Assembly: GCF_027887165.1 (NCBI RefSeq) | Contig: NC_077235.1 | Coordinates: 53,610,395 to 53,674,394 of the forward strand | Direction: 5' to 3' | Length of the DNA: 64,000 bases | Source of the DNA: Monodelphis domestica | Lineage: Eukaryota; Chordata; Mammalia; Didelphimorphia; Didelphidae | Part shown: positions 42,769 through 52,200 of the stretch, in pieces | Layout: each line of letters begins with the position of its first letter | Numbering within the stretch: position 1 is the stretch's first letter | Notes under the pieces: generated by a model | The model's input: the letters and a program-made list of their open reading frames with translations, nothing else | Told to the model about the DNA's origin: nothing | Databases searched by the model: none | Program-made: the position numbers and the translations under genes

Positions 42769-43483
42769 TTTGATATCCTTCCCTAATTCTAACCTTTCTT
42801 CTTCAGCTCTACCTTTTAGTCCAGTGATTTACTTTAAATCAGTCCCCCTTGTATTTCCCTTTCTACCCCCCTCCCTTCTTATTCCCTCCCTTATTTTCCC
42901 CTGTAGTCTTTTTAAAAATTCCTCCCCCACCCTCTCCCTCCCTTGTATTGCTTCCCTCCCCACCACTGTTTTTTACCCTTCTACTCCCCTATAGGGCGCA
43001 AATCTATTCTCTTCCCCAATGGATTGGATTGTTCTTCCCTCTTTGGGTCAGTTTCAAAGTACGTAAGAGTTGAATATTTCCTATCTCCAACCTCTTTACC
43101 CTTCCAGTGTATCGATGTTCTCCCCCCTCCCACCATGAGCTTCTTTGTGACATATAAATTTACCCCCATTTGTTTCTTTTCCCATTTCTTTTAGTCATAA
43201 CCTCTTTTCTTTTTTAGCTTTAGTCATGTATATATATATATATACATACACATGTATATGTATTTATGCATGCATATCTCTATATATCTATTTATGTCTT
43301 GTCCTTTCATCCTATACAGTTTGTCACTGTTCCCTCTGAGTGTAGTTCTTCTAGCTGCTTAGGTGATAGCAACAGTTTTTAAGAGTTGCCAATGACCTCT
43401 TTTCTTATAGGGATACATATCATTTTAACTTATTGAGTCTCTTAAAAAAAACTTTGTTGTTGTTGTTGTTTTTCCCCTCTTTT
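42769..43483 (-). other. L1 inter-ORF spacer, 715 bases
   Basis: Non-coding on the element strand, purine-rich, with an AT repeat (tatatatatatatacatac near 43,230-43,250) and a CAA-type repeat near 43,455-43,470. It is much longer than the roughly 60-base spacer of human L1. Matching spacer sequence forms the 3' end of the ORF1-only element at 35.1 kb. Confidence 0.85.
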
Positions 43484-44587
43484 TTAATTACCTTTTGATG
43501 ATTCTCTTGAGTTCTGTGGTTGAACTTCGAATTTTCTGTTCAGGTCTGGTCTTTTATTTATGAATGCTTGGAATTCCTCTGTTGTGTTAAATGACCATAC
43601 TTTCCCCTGTAAGAATATAGTCAGTTTTGATGGGTATTTTATTCTTGGCTGTAGGCCTAGTTCCCTTGCTTTCCGGAATATCATATTCCATGCCTTTCGG
43701 TCCTTCAGTGTGGATGCAGACAGATCCTGTGTTATCCTCACCATGTTTCCATGGTATCTGAATGGTTTCTTCTTGGCAGCTTGTAATACCTGTTCTTTTA
43801 TCTGATTGTTTTTGAATTTGGCTATAACATTTCTTGGTGTTGTCAGTTGGGGATTAAAAACAGGGGGTGATCTGTGGATTCTTTCAATCTCCACTTTCCC
43901 CTCTTGTTCTAGGATTTCGGGACAGTTTTCCTGGATAATTTCCTCTAGTATTATGTCCAGGCTTTTTCTTTTGTCGTGGTCTTCTGGTAGTCCAATTATT
44001 CTTAAATTGTCTCTTCTTGAACGATTTTCTAAATCGTCTGTTTTGTGAATGAGATGCTTCACATTTTCCTCAATTTTTTCATTCTTTTTGTTTTGTTTTA
44101 TAGTGTCCTGCTGCCTTGTGAGGTCACTTGATTCTAGTTGTTTTACTCTGTTTCTTAAAGATTGGATTTCATCTTTGGCTTTTTGGTCATCTTTTTCCTT
44201 CTGGTCTGAGTTTCTTTGAAGATTGTCTTTCATCCTCTTTATCTCGTCTTTCATCTCCTTTGCCTCATTTTCCAGCTGGATGATTTTGGCTTTCAGGACA
44301 CTATTTTCTTGTTTTAGTTCAAGTGCCTCTGTTTCCAGATGACTTATCTTAATTTTTAAGTTCTTTTCCCAATTGTCTTCAGCCTCTCTTAGTTGTGTTT
44401 TGAGTTCTTCCACAGCCTGTATCCAATTCGCTGGGATTTCTGGTTTATCGTTTGCTGATCTCTCTCCCTCTGTTCCATTTGGTGAGTAGTAGCTGTCTAT
44501 TGTAGTTTCTTTCTTCTGTTTCTGTTGTTTGTTCAAATTCACCCCTTCTTTCCTCCCTGTATTTGTCTGTGCTCTTGTTCCTCTCAT
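43484..44587 (-). CDS. L1 ORF1 protein, open, 367 residues
   Basis: A complete frame from MRGTRAQTNTGRKEG to SRESSKGN. The N-terminus is basic (residues 1-30). A long coiled coil spans about 55-185 (heptads such as LKQENSVLKAKIIQLENEA) and should drive trimer formation. An RRM follows (about 192-290) with the RNP-like NLRIIGLPE at 195-202 and TPRNVIAKF near 250, then the C-terminal domain (KARELGLQPRIKYPSKLTI, about 306-324). Length is close to human ORF1p (338) and mouse ORF1p (about 357-371). It sits 715 bases upstream of ORF2. The known role of the family is RNA packaging and chaperone activity during L1 retrotransposition. The frame has no visible damage. Confidence 0.93.
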   Translation of the reverse strand: MRGTRAQTNTGRKEGVNLNKQQKQKKETTIDSYYSPNGTEGERSANDKPEIPANWIQAVEELKTQLREAEDNWEKNLKIKISHLETEALELKQENSVLKAKIIQLENEAKEMKDEIKRMKDNLQRNSDQKEKDDQKAKDEIQSLRNRVKQLESSDLTRQQDTIKQNKKNEKIEENVKHLIHKTDDLENRSRRDNLRIIGLPEDHDKRKSLDIILEEIIQENCPEILEQEGKVEIERIHRSPPVFNPQLTTPRNVIAKFKNNQIKEQVLQAAKKKPFRYHGNMVRITQDLSASTLKDRKAWNMIFRKARELGLQPRIKYPSKLTIFLQGKVWSFNTTEEFQAFINKRPDLNRKFEVQPQNSRESSKGN

Positions 44588-45911
44588 TTTTTTGTTTTTT
44601 AGGGACTTCTATCAGTCTCCCCTCTTGGAGTTTTAACAGAGGATCTCTGAGGGAGGGTTGTTGGGGGTTTGAGCTTTCCTGTCCTCTGGAGGCTTTTGAT
44701 TGGCTTAAAGTCCAGCAGTCATTGAGGATGGATGGGGAGCCTGGGCTTCCCTGTGTTCTGGAGACTTTTGATGGGATTGAGTTCAGTTTAGTTGGGCTGG
44801 GTTTACTCTGAGTTTTAAACTTCCTGGACGGCTGGAGCAGATATGGAGGATCTCTAAAGCTCTGGCCAGGCTGCCAGGTCTATGCTCCTTCTAGGCTGCC
44901 ATCTTGACTTCGCCTCTAGGTTTCTGTTTTTTCAGAAGACCCAGCTCTCTAAGGGGGGAGGGGTTGTGGCTTGCCTGGACTCTGAGGGATCTTGATGAGA
45001 TTAGGTTCAGGTGGTGTGGGCCAAAAGATCCCGGAGCCAAAAAAAGGAAGAAAGAAAGAAAAAAAAAGCAGCCACCTCCTCTTCCACAGTCTGTGTTGAG
45101 TGCCCAGAAACTGGCCCGGGGTTACTTTCAAGGAAAGCTCTTTGGAGCAACCCCTTTGCCAGCCCTGAGTTTTCTGTCTTTTCAGTAGCTCTGAGGGCTC
45201 CTGATGAGATTAGGTTCAGCTGGTTCTTTCAGAAGACCCTGCTCTCTGAGGGGGGAGGGGTAGTGGCTTGCCTGGACTCTGATGGCTCCTGATGGGATTA
45301 GGTTCAGGTGGTGTGGGCCAAATGATCCAGGAGCCAAAAAAAGGAAGAAAGAGAAAAGCAGCAACCTCCTCTTCCTCAGTCTGTGTTGAATGCCCAGAAA
45401 CTGGCCCGGGTTACTTTCAAGGTAGGCTCTTCGGAGCCACCCCTTTGCCAGCCCTGAGCCCTCTGTCCTTTCAGTAGCTCTGAGGGCTCCCAATGGGATT
45501 GGGCTCAGCTGGTGCCCCAAAGCTGGGACCTCCCCCGAGACCCAGATGGAAGAACCCAGCCAGGGGGGCCACAGGCTTCCCCCTTCTCTCTATGCTTCCC
45601 TGCCGTCTGTGTTGGGCACTCCGGAGACTGGCTCAGGTTGCTTTCAAGGTGAGTCCTCAGAGCCCTGAGGTTCCCGCTGCTGCCTAGGGCTCAGCACTCT
45701 GGGTTGGGGGGACCTTCTTTCTGTCTACCCCTTAGATCCGAGTGATCTAGGGTTCTGGCTTTTGGGGGGCCATACCTTTTGATCCAGGTCCAGGAGGAGG
45801 TTTCCCCAGGTCTATCCTGTTGTTCAGCTTGAATTTCGGTGGCCTAGGAGCACTCTTTGCGATCAGTAGGGAAGGGTTTCCGAGGTCTGAACTTTCGCTG
45901 CTTCTACACCC
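44588..45911 (-). promoter_or_regulatory. L1 5'UTR/promoter with tandem units
   Basis: About 1.3 kb upstream of ORF1, GC-richer than the ORFs. Two units about 297 bases apart (starting at 44,935 and 45,232 on +) match along their length by eye: the aggggggaggggttgtggct block, ggttcaggtggtgtgggcca, gagccaaaaaaaggaagaaa, gaaactggcccggg, and cagccctgag with ttttcagtagctctgagggc. A third, partial unit begins near 45,480. Tandem promoter monomers are well known in mouse L1; this arrangement is similar in plan. The outermost end abuts the target duplication. Confidence 0.8.
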
Positions 45912-45926
45912 TGCCAACACAATCTT
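45912..45926 (+). repeat. Right target-site duplication of the L1
   Basis: tgccaacacaatctt, identical to 38,385-38,399. It marks the 5' end of the minus strand L1. Confidence 0.92.
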
Positions 45927-45944
45927 GATAAACATATGTATGTG

Positions 45945-46245
45945 TGTTTATATGGATGGATGGATGGATGGATGGATGGATGGAAAGAGTAAGGAGGGAA
46001 GGAAGGGAAAGAAAGAGAGAGAGAAAGAAAGAAAAGCTAGAAAGGGAAAGAATGAGAAAGAGAGAGAAAATGAAAGAGAGAAAGAGAAAGAAAGGATAGA
46101 AAGAAATAAAGGGAAAGAAAGAGTGAGAAAGAAAAAAGAGAGAGAGTGAAAAGGAGAAAGAAAAAAGGAAAGAAAGAAAGAGAGAGAAAGAAAGAAAGAG
46201 AGAGAGAAAGGAAGGAAGGAAGGAAGAAAGGAAGGAAGGAGGAAA
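45945..46245 (+). repeat. (GGAT)n followed by a long GA/GAAA purine tract
   Basis: About seven GGAT units (45,954-45,983), then roughly 260 bases of nearly pure purine (GAAA, GAGA, GGAA units). It begins 20-30 bases past the L1 5' target duplication. Long frames across it are low-complexity artefacts. Confidence 0.95.
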
Positions 46246-46427
46246 GTTCAAGTGTTGCCTCTCTGTGACCCAGGGCATTCCCCTCCTCAGTACTCTTGAT
46301 ATCTCTAAGTTACAGAAAAGGTGTTGACCTGCCTTGGTAGATGAGAGAATATCTTTATTAGGGAGTTTTCTAGAAAAGTCACAGGCCAGCCTCTATCCCC
46401 TATTCCTATTTGATTGGTGAAATGAGA

Positions 46428-46565
46428 AGGCAGTGTAGGGTGGATAGAGAGCTGACCTTGGAGTCAGGAAGCCCTGGGATCTGTGCCCTGCCTCTGACAC
46501 CTATTGACTGTGTGACCCTGGGCAAGTCACTTAACTTTTTGTTGTCCCCATTTAAGACTATGAGT
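46428..46565 (+). repeat. MIR/CORE-SINE copy
   Basis: aaggcagtgtagggtggata, gaccttggagtcaggaagcc, tgactgtgtgaccctgggca, agtcacttaactttttgtt. Confidence 0.75.
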
Positions 46566-46589
46566 TGCAGAGGTGCTGATATAATCTGA

Positions 46590-46925
46590 TGCCAAGGTCT
46601 TTCAGTCCTACCTTGGTAACATCTCCTGCATGTACTGCCTTCTCTCCTGACATCATAGCCACCACCTTGGTCCCAACCCTCATGTCCTCATGCCTGGCCT
46701 ATGGAAGAGGTCTTCTAGTGGGTTTCCTTGACAGTTTTCTCCTCTCTCCAGTCTATTCTCCATTGAGCTGCCAAAGGCGATGTCCCTGAAGTAGAGGTCT
46801 GACACTGTTACCCACTCCAACTAGTCCTCTCATTCCAGAAACTCCAGTGGCTCCCTCTTACCGCCGTGATCAAATATTATAAAACCCTCTTTGGTGTCCA
46901 AAGTCTTTCCTAACTTGGCCTAGGG
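46590..46925 (+). mobile_element. L2 LINE, ORF2 fragment
   Basis: tgacatcatagccaccacct, ggtcccaaccctcatgtcct, attctccattgagctgccaa, aaactccagtggctccctct match L2 ORF2 blocks in order. Confidence 0.8.
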
Positions 46926-46929
46926 AGGA

Positions 46930-47215
46930 GAATGGCTTGCCCAAAATCATACATAGGATCACATATCTCAAAGTGACTTCAAAGCCCATCTAATCCAATT
47001 GCCATATTTTACAGAAGAAACTGAGGCTCAGGCTTATGAAGGGACTTGGCCCAGGTCACACCTAGAGTTAGAAGGGATTTGTTAGGCATCTGAAGCCCAG
47101 GTGAGTTAAGGGACTTGCCCAAGATCACTCAGGTAGTAACTAACAAAGGTGGGATTTGAACTCAGGTCCTCTGACTCCAGTGCCAGTATTCTTTCTATTG
47201 CACAAGGGTCATCTT
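46930..47215 (-). repeat. Two reversed MIR copies in tandem
   Basis: First: catctaatccaattgccata, cagaagaaactgaggctcag (about 46,930-47,075). Second: aagggacttgcccaagatca, ggtgggatttgaactcaggt, cctctgactccagtgccagt (about 47,085-47,215). Confidence 0.7.
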
Positions 47216-48005
47216 TTCTATTCCTTTCCCTGCCTAGGATACTGTAGGAACTGACAACATGCTGGCTGAGTGGATATGTCAAAGGGGCATGCTACCCGTG
47301 CCCCAGGTCTGCCACAAATTGCCAAGTCCATTGACTCAGAGTGCTCTAAAGTTGGCACGAGTGATGCATCAAAATATCCATGGCTTAGACCATCTCCCGA
47401 GCGTTTCCTCTAGCAGACGCATTCTCTGGAAGTGCCTAGGTCGAACTAGCTTTGCTGTGTTTCCACAGGAACAGCATCAGGCCCTGAGTTGCCACAGTGA
47501 TGAGATTGGGAGACTCAGATTGCCCTTGACACATGTGGAAGCTGAGGTTACCTCCAGTAACAGCAGTTACCTTGTCTTAAGTAGTATTAATGCCGTCCCT
47601 CCTCCCCAGAGCCAGCCTGGGCAGCTGACCTTTCACAGCTTGGGTGGGACATGAGCCAGAACCAGGGGGGACCCAATAGCTTGGGTTCAGGAGCTCTGAA
47701 CCTCCCCTGGAGAGCCCCAGGGAAGGCTTGTTCATTGTTCTCTGGGAAGGTGCTTTGCTAGCCCAGTTTTAGCAGAAGAATCCAGTTGTCAACAGCCCTT
47801 TCTGGGCACCCAGGTTGTCTTGGGGCCATTCTTGGCAAGGACAAAGGGAAATAACAGGGGCTACTTTGTGATTGGCTCTTTTGAATCTGATTCAGTCATT
47901 CACCCAAATACCTGGCAGTTTGACAAAAGCTTGGTGCTCTAGTCCACTTTGTAGCTGGTCTAGGCAGAGTACCTCCACTAGAGCCCCAGGGAGCCCTCAA
48001 ATGCC
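47216..48005. other. Unique DNA without recognised features
   Basis: A 131-codon frame lies here (47,259-47,654, +), but it shows no domain, signal peptide or similarity I recognise. It is probably chance. No repeat is seen except a vague L2-like edge. Confidence 0.45.
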
Positions 48006-48009
48006 AATT

Positions 48010-48230
48010 TGGGGAACATCTGTGGCTAAGGAGACCTCAGAAGGAGAGCTCGAAGGGATCAGGACCTCAGAAGCCATTGAACACAACCCTTTTGTTTTAC
48101 AAAGGAGGAAACTGAGGCCCAGGGAGAGGAAAGGATTCATCACAGGTCACATGTATAGTAAACAGCAGGAGCAGGATGTGAACTCAGATCCCCTGATTCC
48201 AGATCCCAGATACTTCTTTCTGCCTTTTAT
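48010..48230 (-). repeat. MIR SINE
   Basis: ggcccagggagaggaaagga preceded by ttacaaaggaggaaactga, and followed by ggatgtgaactcagatcccc. A well-preserved reversed MIR. Confidence 0.75.
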
Positions 48231-48412
48231 TCCCTGGTGTCAGGGACATGGAAAGGAGATGAGCCAGAGCTTTCTTTGTCTATCCATCCTGTGTGCTCCC
48301 TACCTGTCCCCTGTCTTTCTCACTCTACTCCTTCCCCTACCTAGGGCTTGCTTTTACAACACACTTAGAACCATAGAACAGCCATAAGAGTGCCTTTAGC
48401 AACAACCTAGCC

Positions 48413-48741
48413 CAGTGATGGTGAACCTATGGTACACATGCAAAAAAGGGCATGCAGAGCTCTCTCTGTGGGCACACCTGCAGTTGCCTGCTAGAGATCA
48501 TTACTAGAAATCCAGAGGGACTTAGGGTGGAACTGTTCCCGCCCCCCTCTCCATGCACCTGAAGACATTCCTCACTTTCCCTGCCCCTCTGCCCAGCAGC
48601 CCAATGGGAGTGCTTCCTTTCTCCCCTGTCTGGGGTAAGGGGGGAGTTGGAAGGGTGAGATGTGGGTGGTTGGGCACAGCACGTGATCTGGGGAGTGGGG
48701 TGGGGCCCAACACTCTGTCTCTAAAAGGTTCGCCATCACTG
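48413..48741 (+). mobile_element. hAT-type MITE (non-autonomous DNA transposon)
   Basis: Terminal inverted repeats: CAGTGATGGTGAACCTATGG at the left, and the complement of aaaaggttcgccatcactg at the right (16 of the first 17 positions agree). Length is about 329 bases and it is non-coding. The 8-base flanks (acctagcc / gccaagtc) match at only 5 of 8, so the target duplication has decayed. The 5'-CAGTG start is typical of hAT (Charlie) elements. It recalls the OposCharlie group, but I cannot fix the name. Confidence 0.75.
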
Positions 48742-49234
48742 GCCAAGTCCTTCAACGTTTGAAAAGTGCTTTGTGGACATTCTCTTGTTTGAGCCTCCCA
48801 ACAGCCTGGTGAGAGAGGAGCTTCAGGCATTTTTGCTCCCATTTTTACAGAAACAGAGATTCAGAGAATTTAAGCATTGAGCCCACAGTCTAATGCTCCT
48901 GACTTTCTGGACTTCACCCCCATGTCTCAGCTGCCTTCTCACCCTGGAAGTTCCTTCTTTGCCCATGGCCTCCTTGCCCTGAGAGCTCCCTCAACCTTTT
49001 AGACTACTCACTCTGGCACATCTCTCTGTCCCTGCAGTCTCCTCTCTTGTTACTGTGTTTCTTCTGGAACCTCCGTCTTGAGGAAGGACCCAGGCCAATC
49101 GCCTTTCATTCCTCTCCCAGCTCTGCTTCTAACTCTCCAGGGTTTGCCACCACCACATCCCAGTAAGGACAGAGCCCTCCCACCCTCCAGTCCAAGTAGT
49201 CAAAGTAGACCTTCCATGTAAGATCTTACTTATC
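48742..49234. other. MIR remnant and unique DNA
   Basis: A reversed MIR-like piece lies near 48,760-48,900 (gagcctcccaacagcctggt, catttttacagaaacagag). The remainder is unrecognised. Confidence 0.45.
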
Positions 49235-49375
49235 CCCATTAGATTTTAAGCTCCTGGAGGGCAGGTACTGGTTTTGGTTTGGTTCACCTTTGTATCCCCA
49301 GCTTTTAGCATGGTGCCTGCCACTTGGTAGCTGTTGACTAAATGCTTGTTGACTTGGCTTGGCTTGACTTAGCTC
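49235..49375 (+). repeat. L2 3' tail
   Basis: ttagattttaagctcctgga, gggcaggtactggttttggt, atccccagcttttagcatgg, tgactaaatgcttgttgact. Confidence 0.8.
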
Positions 49376-49429
49376 TAGGCCCCTTCTGATTCCAAGACTG
49401 GGGTTCATTCTATGACATCATTCTCCTCT

Positions 49430-49640
49430 TAAAAATCAGCTAGTCCAACCCCACCATTTGCTTGGGGAGTTTCCGTCTGTACCAAGGATGACTCCCAAAA
49501 GACCAGCCAGTCCAACCTCCTCATTTTATAGATAAGGAAATTGAAGACCAGGGAGGGAAGGAGAGGGGACTTGCTCAAGGTCACACATGTGACTCAAATG
49601 GCAGAACTTGGTCTAGAATCTTGGTCTTCTGACATCTTCC
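49430..49640 (-). repeat. MIR SINE
   Basis: gtccaacctcctcattttat, agataaggaaattgaagacc, cttgctcaaggtcacacatg. Confidence 0.7.
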
Positions 49641-49849
49641 TCAACTGGAGCTCCATGTCCTAAGACCTTGCCTGATCCATCCCCCTACCTCCCAGTCCAA
49701 CCTCACCTCAATTTCAATTCATGAACCAAATTACAGGAGCTTATGTACAAAGGATTTTTGTTCAGGCCTAGGGAATCGAGAATGAAATAACTCAGCCCTT
49801 GCCCTTAAGGACCTTAGAATTTGCTGTGGGGAAGGGTTGATGAGAAGTG

Positions 49850-50070
49850 AGCTGTCACGGTGTTGGACTTGAATACAGAAAGGAATACGTTGCAGTCCTG
49901 CCTTGAACATGGACTTGATGTGTGACCCTAAGGAAGTCACATAACCTCTCTTAGCCTCAGTTCCCTCATCTGTAAAATGGAGGTAATCATAGCACCTACT
50001 CCTCAGGGTTGTTGTGAGGACCAAATGAGATGACATGCAAAATACTTTGCAGAAAGATGAATTGAGCAGA
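49850..50070 (+). repeat. MIR/THER1-type SINE
   Basis: cttgatgtgtgaccctaagg, ttagcctcagttccctcatc, tgtaaaatggaggtaatcat, then the tail gttgttgtgaggaccaaatg and aaatactttgcag, as in THER1/MIR-like long forms. Confidence 0.75.
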
Positions 50071-50655
50071 GAGGACAAGGGTTCTGTTCCTTGCCAGGAC
50101 TACCCAGCCAATCAGGCTAAGCAGAGATGGTATTGGCTGGGACCAGCTGATGATGGCTATTTGAACATCTTGTAACTGGAGCCTTCAATGCCCGGCAGGG
50201 TTTCGTGATGAGGATCCCAGAATCCTTGTTCAGCTGCTGAGGGAGGGGTTGCAGAGTGGGAATTTGGGAGCCTCTGAAACAAGATGGCGGCTGGCTACTT
50301 TGCTCAGATCCGTAGGACTAGCCATCAGACTACCTGATCAATGTGTGGTAGGAGCAGAGGCCCAGGACATGGGAGTGCTTTCCTCTTCTTCCTAAGGAGA
50401 GCCACCTTTGTTAAATGTATCCCACTCCACCCCCAAGGCCTTATTATCTCCTCATGGCAATGGAAGGGCTTTGAAGCTGCCCAGTTCAGCTCGGGACTTC
50501 CCCAAGGTAAGGAGCCATGTTGGCTTATCTCATTCTTGGGAGGCTCCAGTCCAATGGGTCCCAGAAGGGGATAGATCCACCCATTGACTTTCTTTGTTCA
50601 TGGAAGTCTCCATTATTCCAATCCTCTGTGTCCATAGGCTTTCTCTAGGGCTACT
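50071..50655. other. Unique DNA without recognised features
   Basis: No repeat or exon is seen. Confidence 0.4.
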
Positions 50656-50659
50656 TAGA

Positions 50660-50865
50660 GGCTGCATGGAGTAGTAGATAAAGCACTGAACTTGGAATCA
50701 AAACCTGGGTTCAAATCCGACCTCAGGCACTTATTAGCCGTGTGACACTAGACAAGTCACTTAACCTTTCTCTGCCTCAATTTCCAGTCTGTAAAACAAG
50801 AGGAGATGGCCCTGATGGTCTAGCAATCCCTTTCAGCTCTAAAGGAATGGTCCTATAATCTAGGA
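50660..50865 (+). repeat. MIR/CORE-SINE
   Basis: tgcatggagtagtagataaa, gcactgaacttggaatcaaa, ttcaaatccgacctcaggca, cttaacctttctctgcctca, cctgatggtctagcaatccc. Confidence 0.75.
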
Positions 50866-51820
50866 CCTTGTACAAGAGCCTATGGCGAATCCCCAAACCT
50901 TCCTGAGCCTGTGCTTCCTGACTCCTCGCCTTCAGAGTATTCCCTCTACCTTCGCCTCTCCTATGAACTTGCTGTATGCCCTTGGGCATGTCACTCTTCC
51001 CCTCTGTGGGTCTTTTTTCTATCCTTCAAGGCCCTTTCTGGGGCTGCCCTTTATTTCCTTTCTAAGCTCCCTGGCTCTGTGGCTTAGCCATAGTGACCAC
51101 ACTGCCCAGAGGAGGACACTCTGGGCTCCCCGATTCCCTCAGCTAAGCCAGAAGAGCTGCTGAAGTGAAGCCTGCAGGCATCTTCCCGGGCTGGCCCTGG
51201 GCACTTCAGCTGCTTTCTAGACACGGTCACTGCAGCCTGTGCCATATGCTGAAGTTGGCCTTGCCAGGCCCCTACTGTCTGCAGGGGCCACGGACTCCGG
51301 ACCGCCAAGGCAAGCATCCCTCTCTGGAGGGGGGAAGAGCTCCAGGCATTTCCCCTCATCAGCCAGAGGAATGCTGGAGGACCAAGAACAATGGGGAGAG
51401 GATAGCCCTGGCCCCAAGAGGGTGGGTGACGTGGGCTCTGGGGGGGACACAGCTGCCTGCCAGAAGCCCAGGCAGAGCAGGGGGTGTGAGGGTGACATGC
51501 AAGAGGAGATGGAATCCTTGAAGGAGGAAGCAGGAAGCCGCTAGAGATGCTACTGACAGGCATTTCCCGGGGCAGGATGTGCTCCGGCATTCTGGCCTCC
51601 CCCCTGCAGCTGCTTCAAGGCGGGCAGCTTCCCTCTGACCTGAGTAGTGGGTGGGGGGCCCCGGGCCTTACCTTCCTTGAGAGTTACAGCTACACAAACA
51701 GATGGTTTGGCCCTCGAGTCCAGCCTGCTAATACTACTACCAGTGACAACAGTATTAATAGCTCTCGGACAAAATGCTTTCTTCACAACGAACCAGGGAT
51801 GTAAGAAGGGTAATATTAGC
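50866..51820. other. Unique GC-rich DNA without recognised features
   Basis: Several overlapping frames of about 85-170 codons occur on both strands near 51,080-51,590. None shows a recognisable domain, and they overlap each other, so I treat them as chance. No repeat is seen. Confidence 0.45.
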
Positions 51821-51935
51821 GTCTCCATTTTGCAAATGAGGAAACTGAGGCCCAGAGAGGGAAACTGACTAATCAAAGGTCACACAGCTAATAAGCACCA
51901 CAGTTGTGATTTCAACTCCTATTTCCCCTGGTTCT
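51820..51935 (-). repeat. MIR SINE
   Basis: gtctccattttgcaaatgag, gaaactgaggcccagagagg, aaggtcacacagctaataag. Well preserved. Confidence 0.8.
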
Positions 51936-52019
51936 ACCACTCTACAATATATGGTCTTTGTTCACAATCATTTTTAACGGCATTCTTTTTACCCAAGGAG
52001 CACTGGAGTTGGGAGGGCC

Positions 52020-52200
52020 CTGAGAGCATAGAACTAGGAATATCAGCACTGGAAAGGATGTTAGAAGAGAAAATGGCAGAGCTGGGAGGACCCTTAGAGC
52101 TGAGAGGAGCCTTCGGACACGGAACACAGCACATCGAAGCTGGAAGGGAATTTGGTGACCAACTCGGCCATCCCCTAGTTTACGGAGGCCAGTACCCAGC
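52020..52200 (-). repeat. MIR remnant
   Basis: Repeated short blocks tagaactaggaatatcagca, gagctgggaggacccttaga and gaagctggaagggaatttgg resemble the MIR 3' end in reverse. Confidence 0.45.

Larger units (their letters stand above)
38400..45911 (-). mobile_element. Near-intact full-length L1 with 3' extension
   Basis: Minus strand, 5' to 3': 5'UTR with tandem units (45,911-44,588), open ORF1 (44,587-43,484), inter-ORF spacer of 715 bases (43,483-42,769), ORF2 (42,768-38,960; one frame shift and one nonsense change by eye), 3'UTR (38,959 to about 38,611) with an A9 run, then about 200 extra bases ending in an A-run of about 12. The 5' end abuts one copy of a perfect 15-base target duplication, so the element is complete at its 5' end. 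It is the youngest-looking transposon here. The closest relative in the window is the truncated L1 at 4,956-7,035. Confidence 0.93.

Noticed and set aside
45820-46278. Open frames rich in Lys/Glu/Arg or Ser/Phe/Leu next to the L1
   Set aside because: Translation of a GGAT and GA/GAAA simple repeat.
47259-47654. 131-codon frame in unique DNA
   Set aside because: No recognisable motif and no promoter or splice signals. Length is within chance for this GC content.
51084-51590. 168-codon minus strand frame with overlapping + strand frames
   Set aside because: Mutually overlapping frames in GC-rich DNA, with no protein features.
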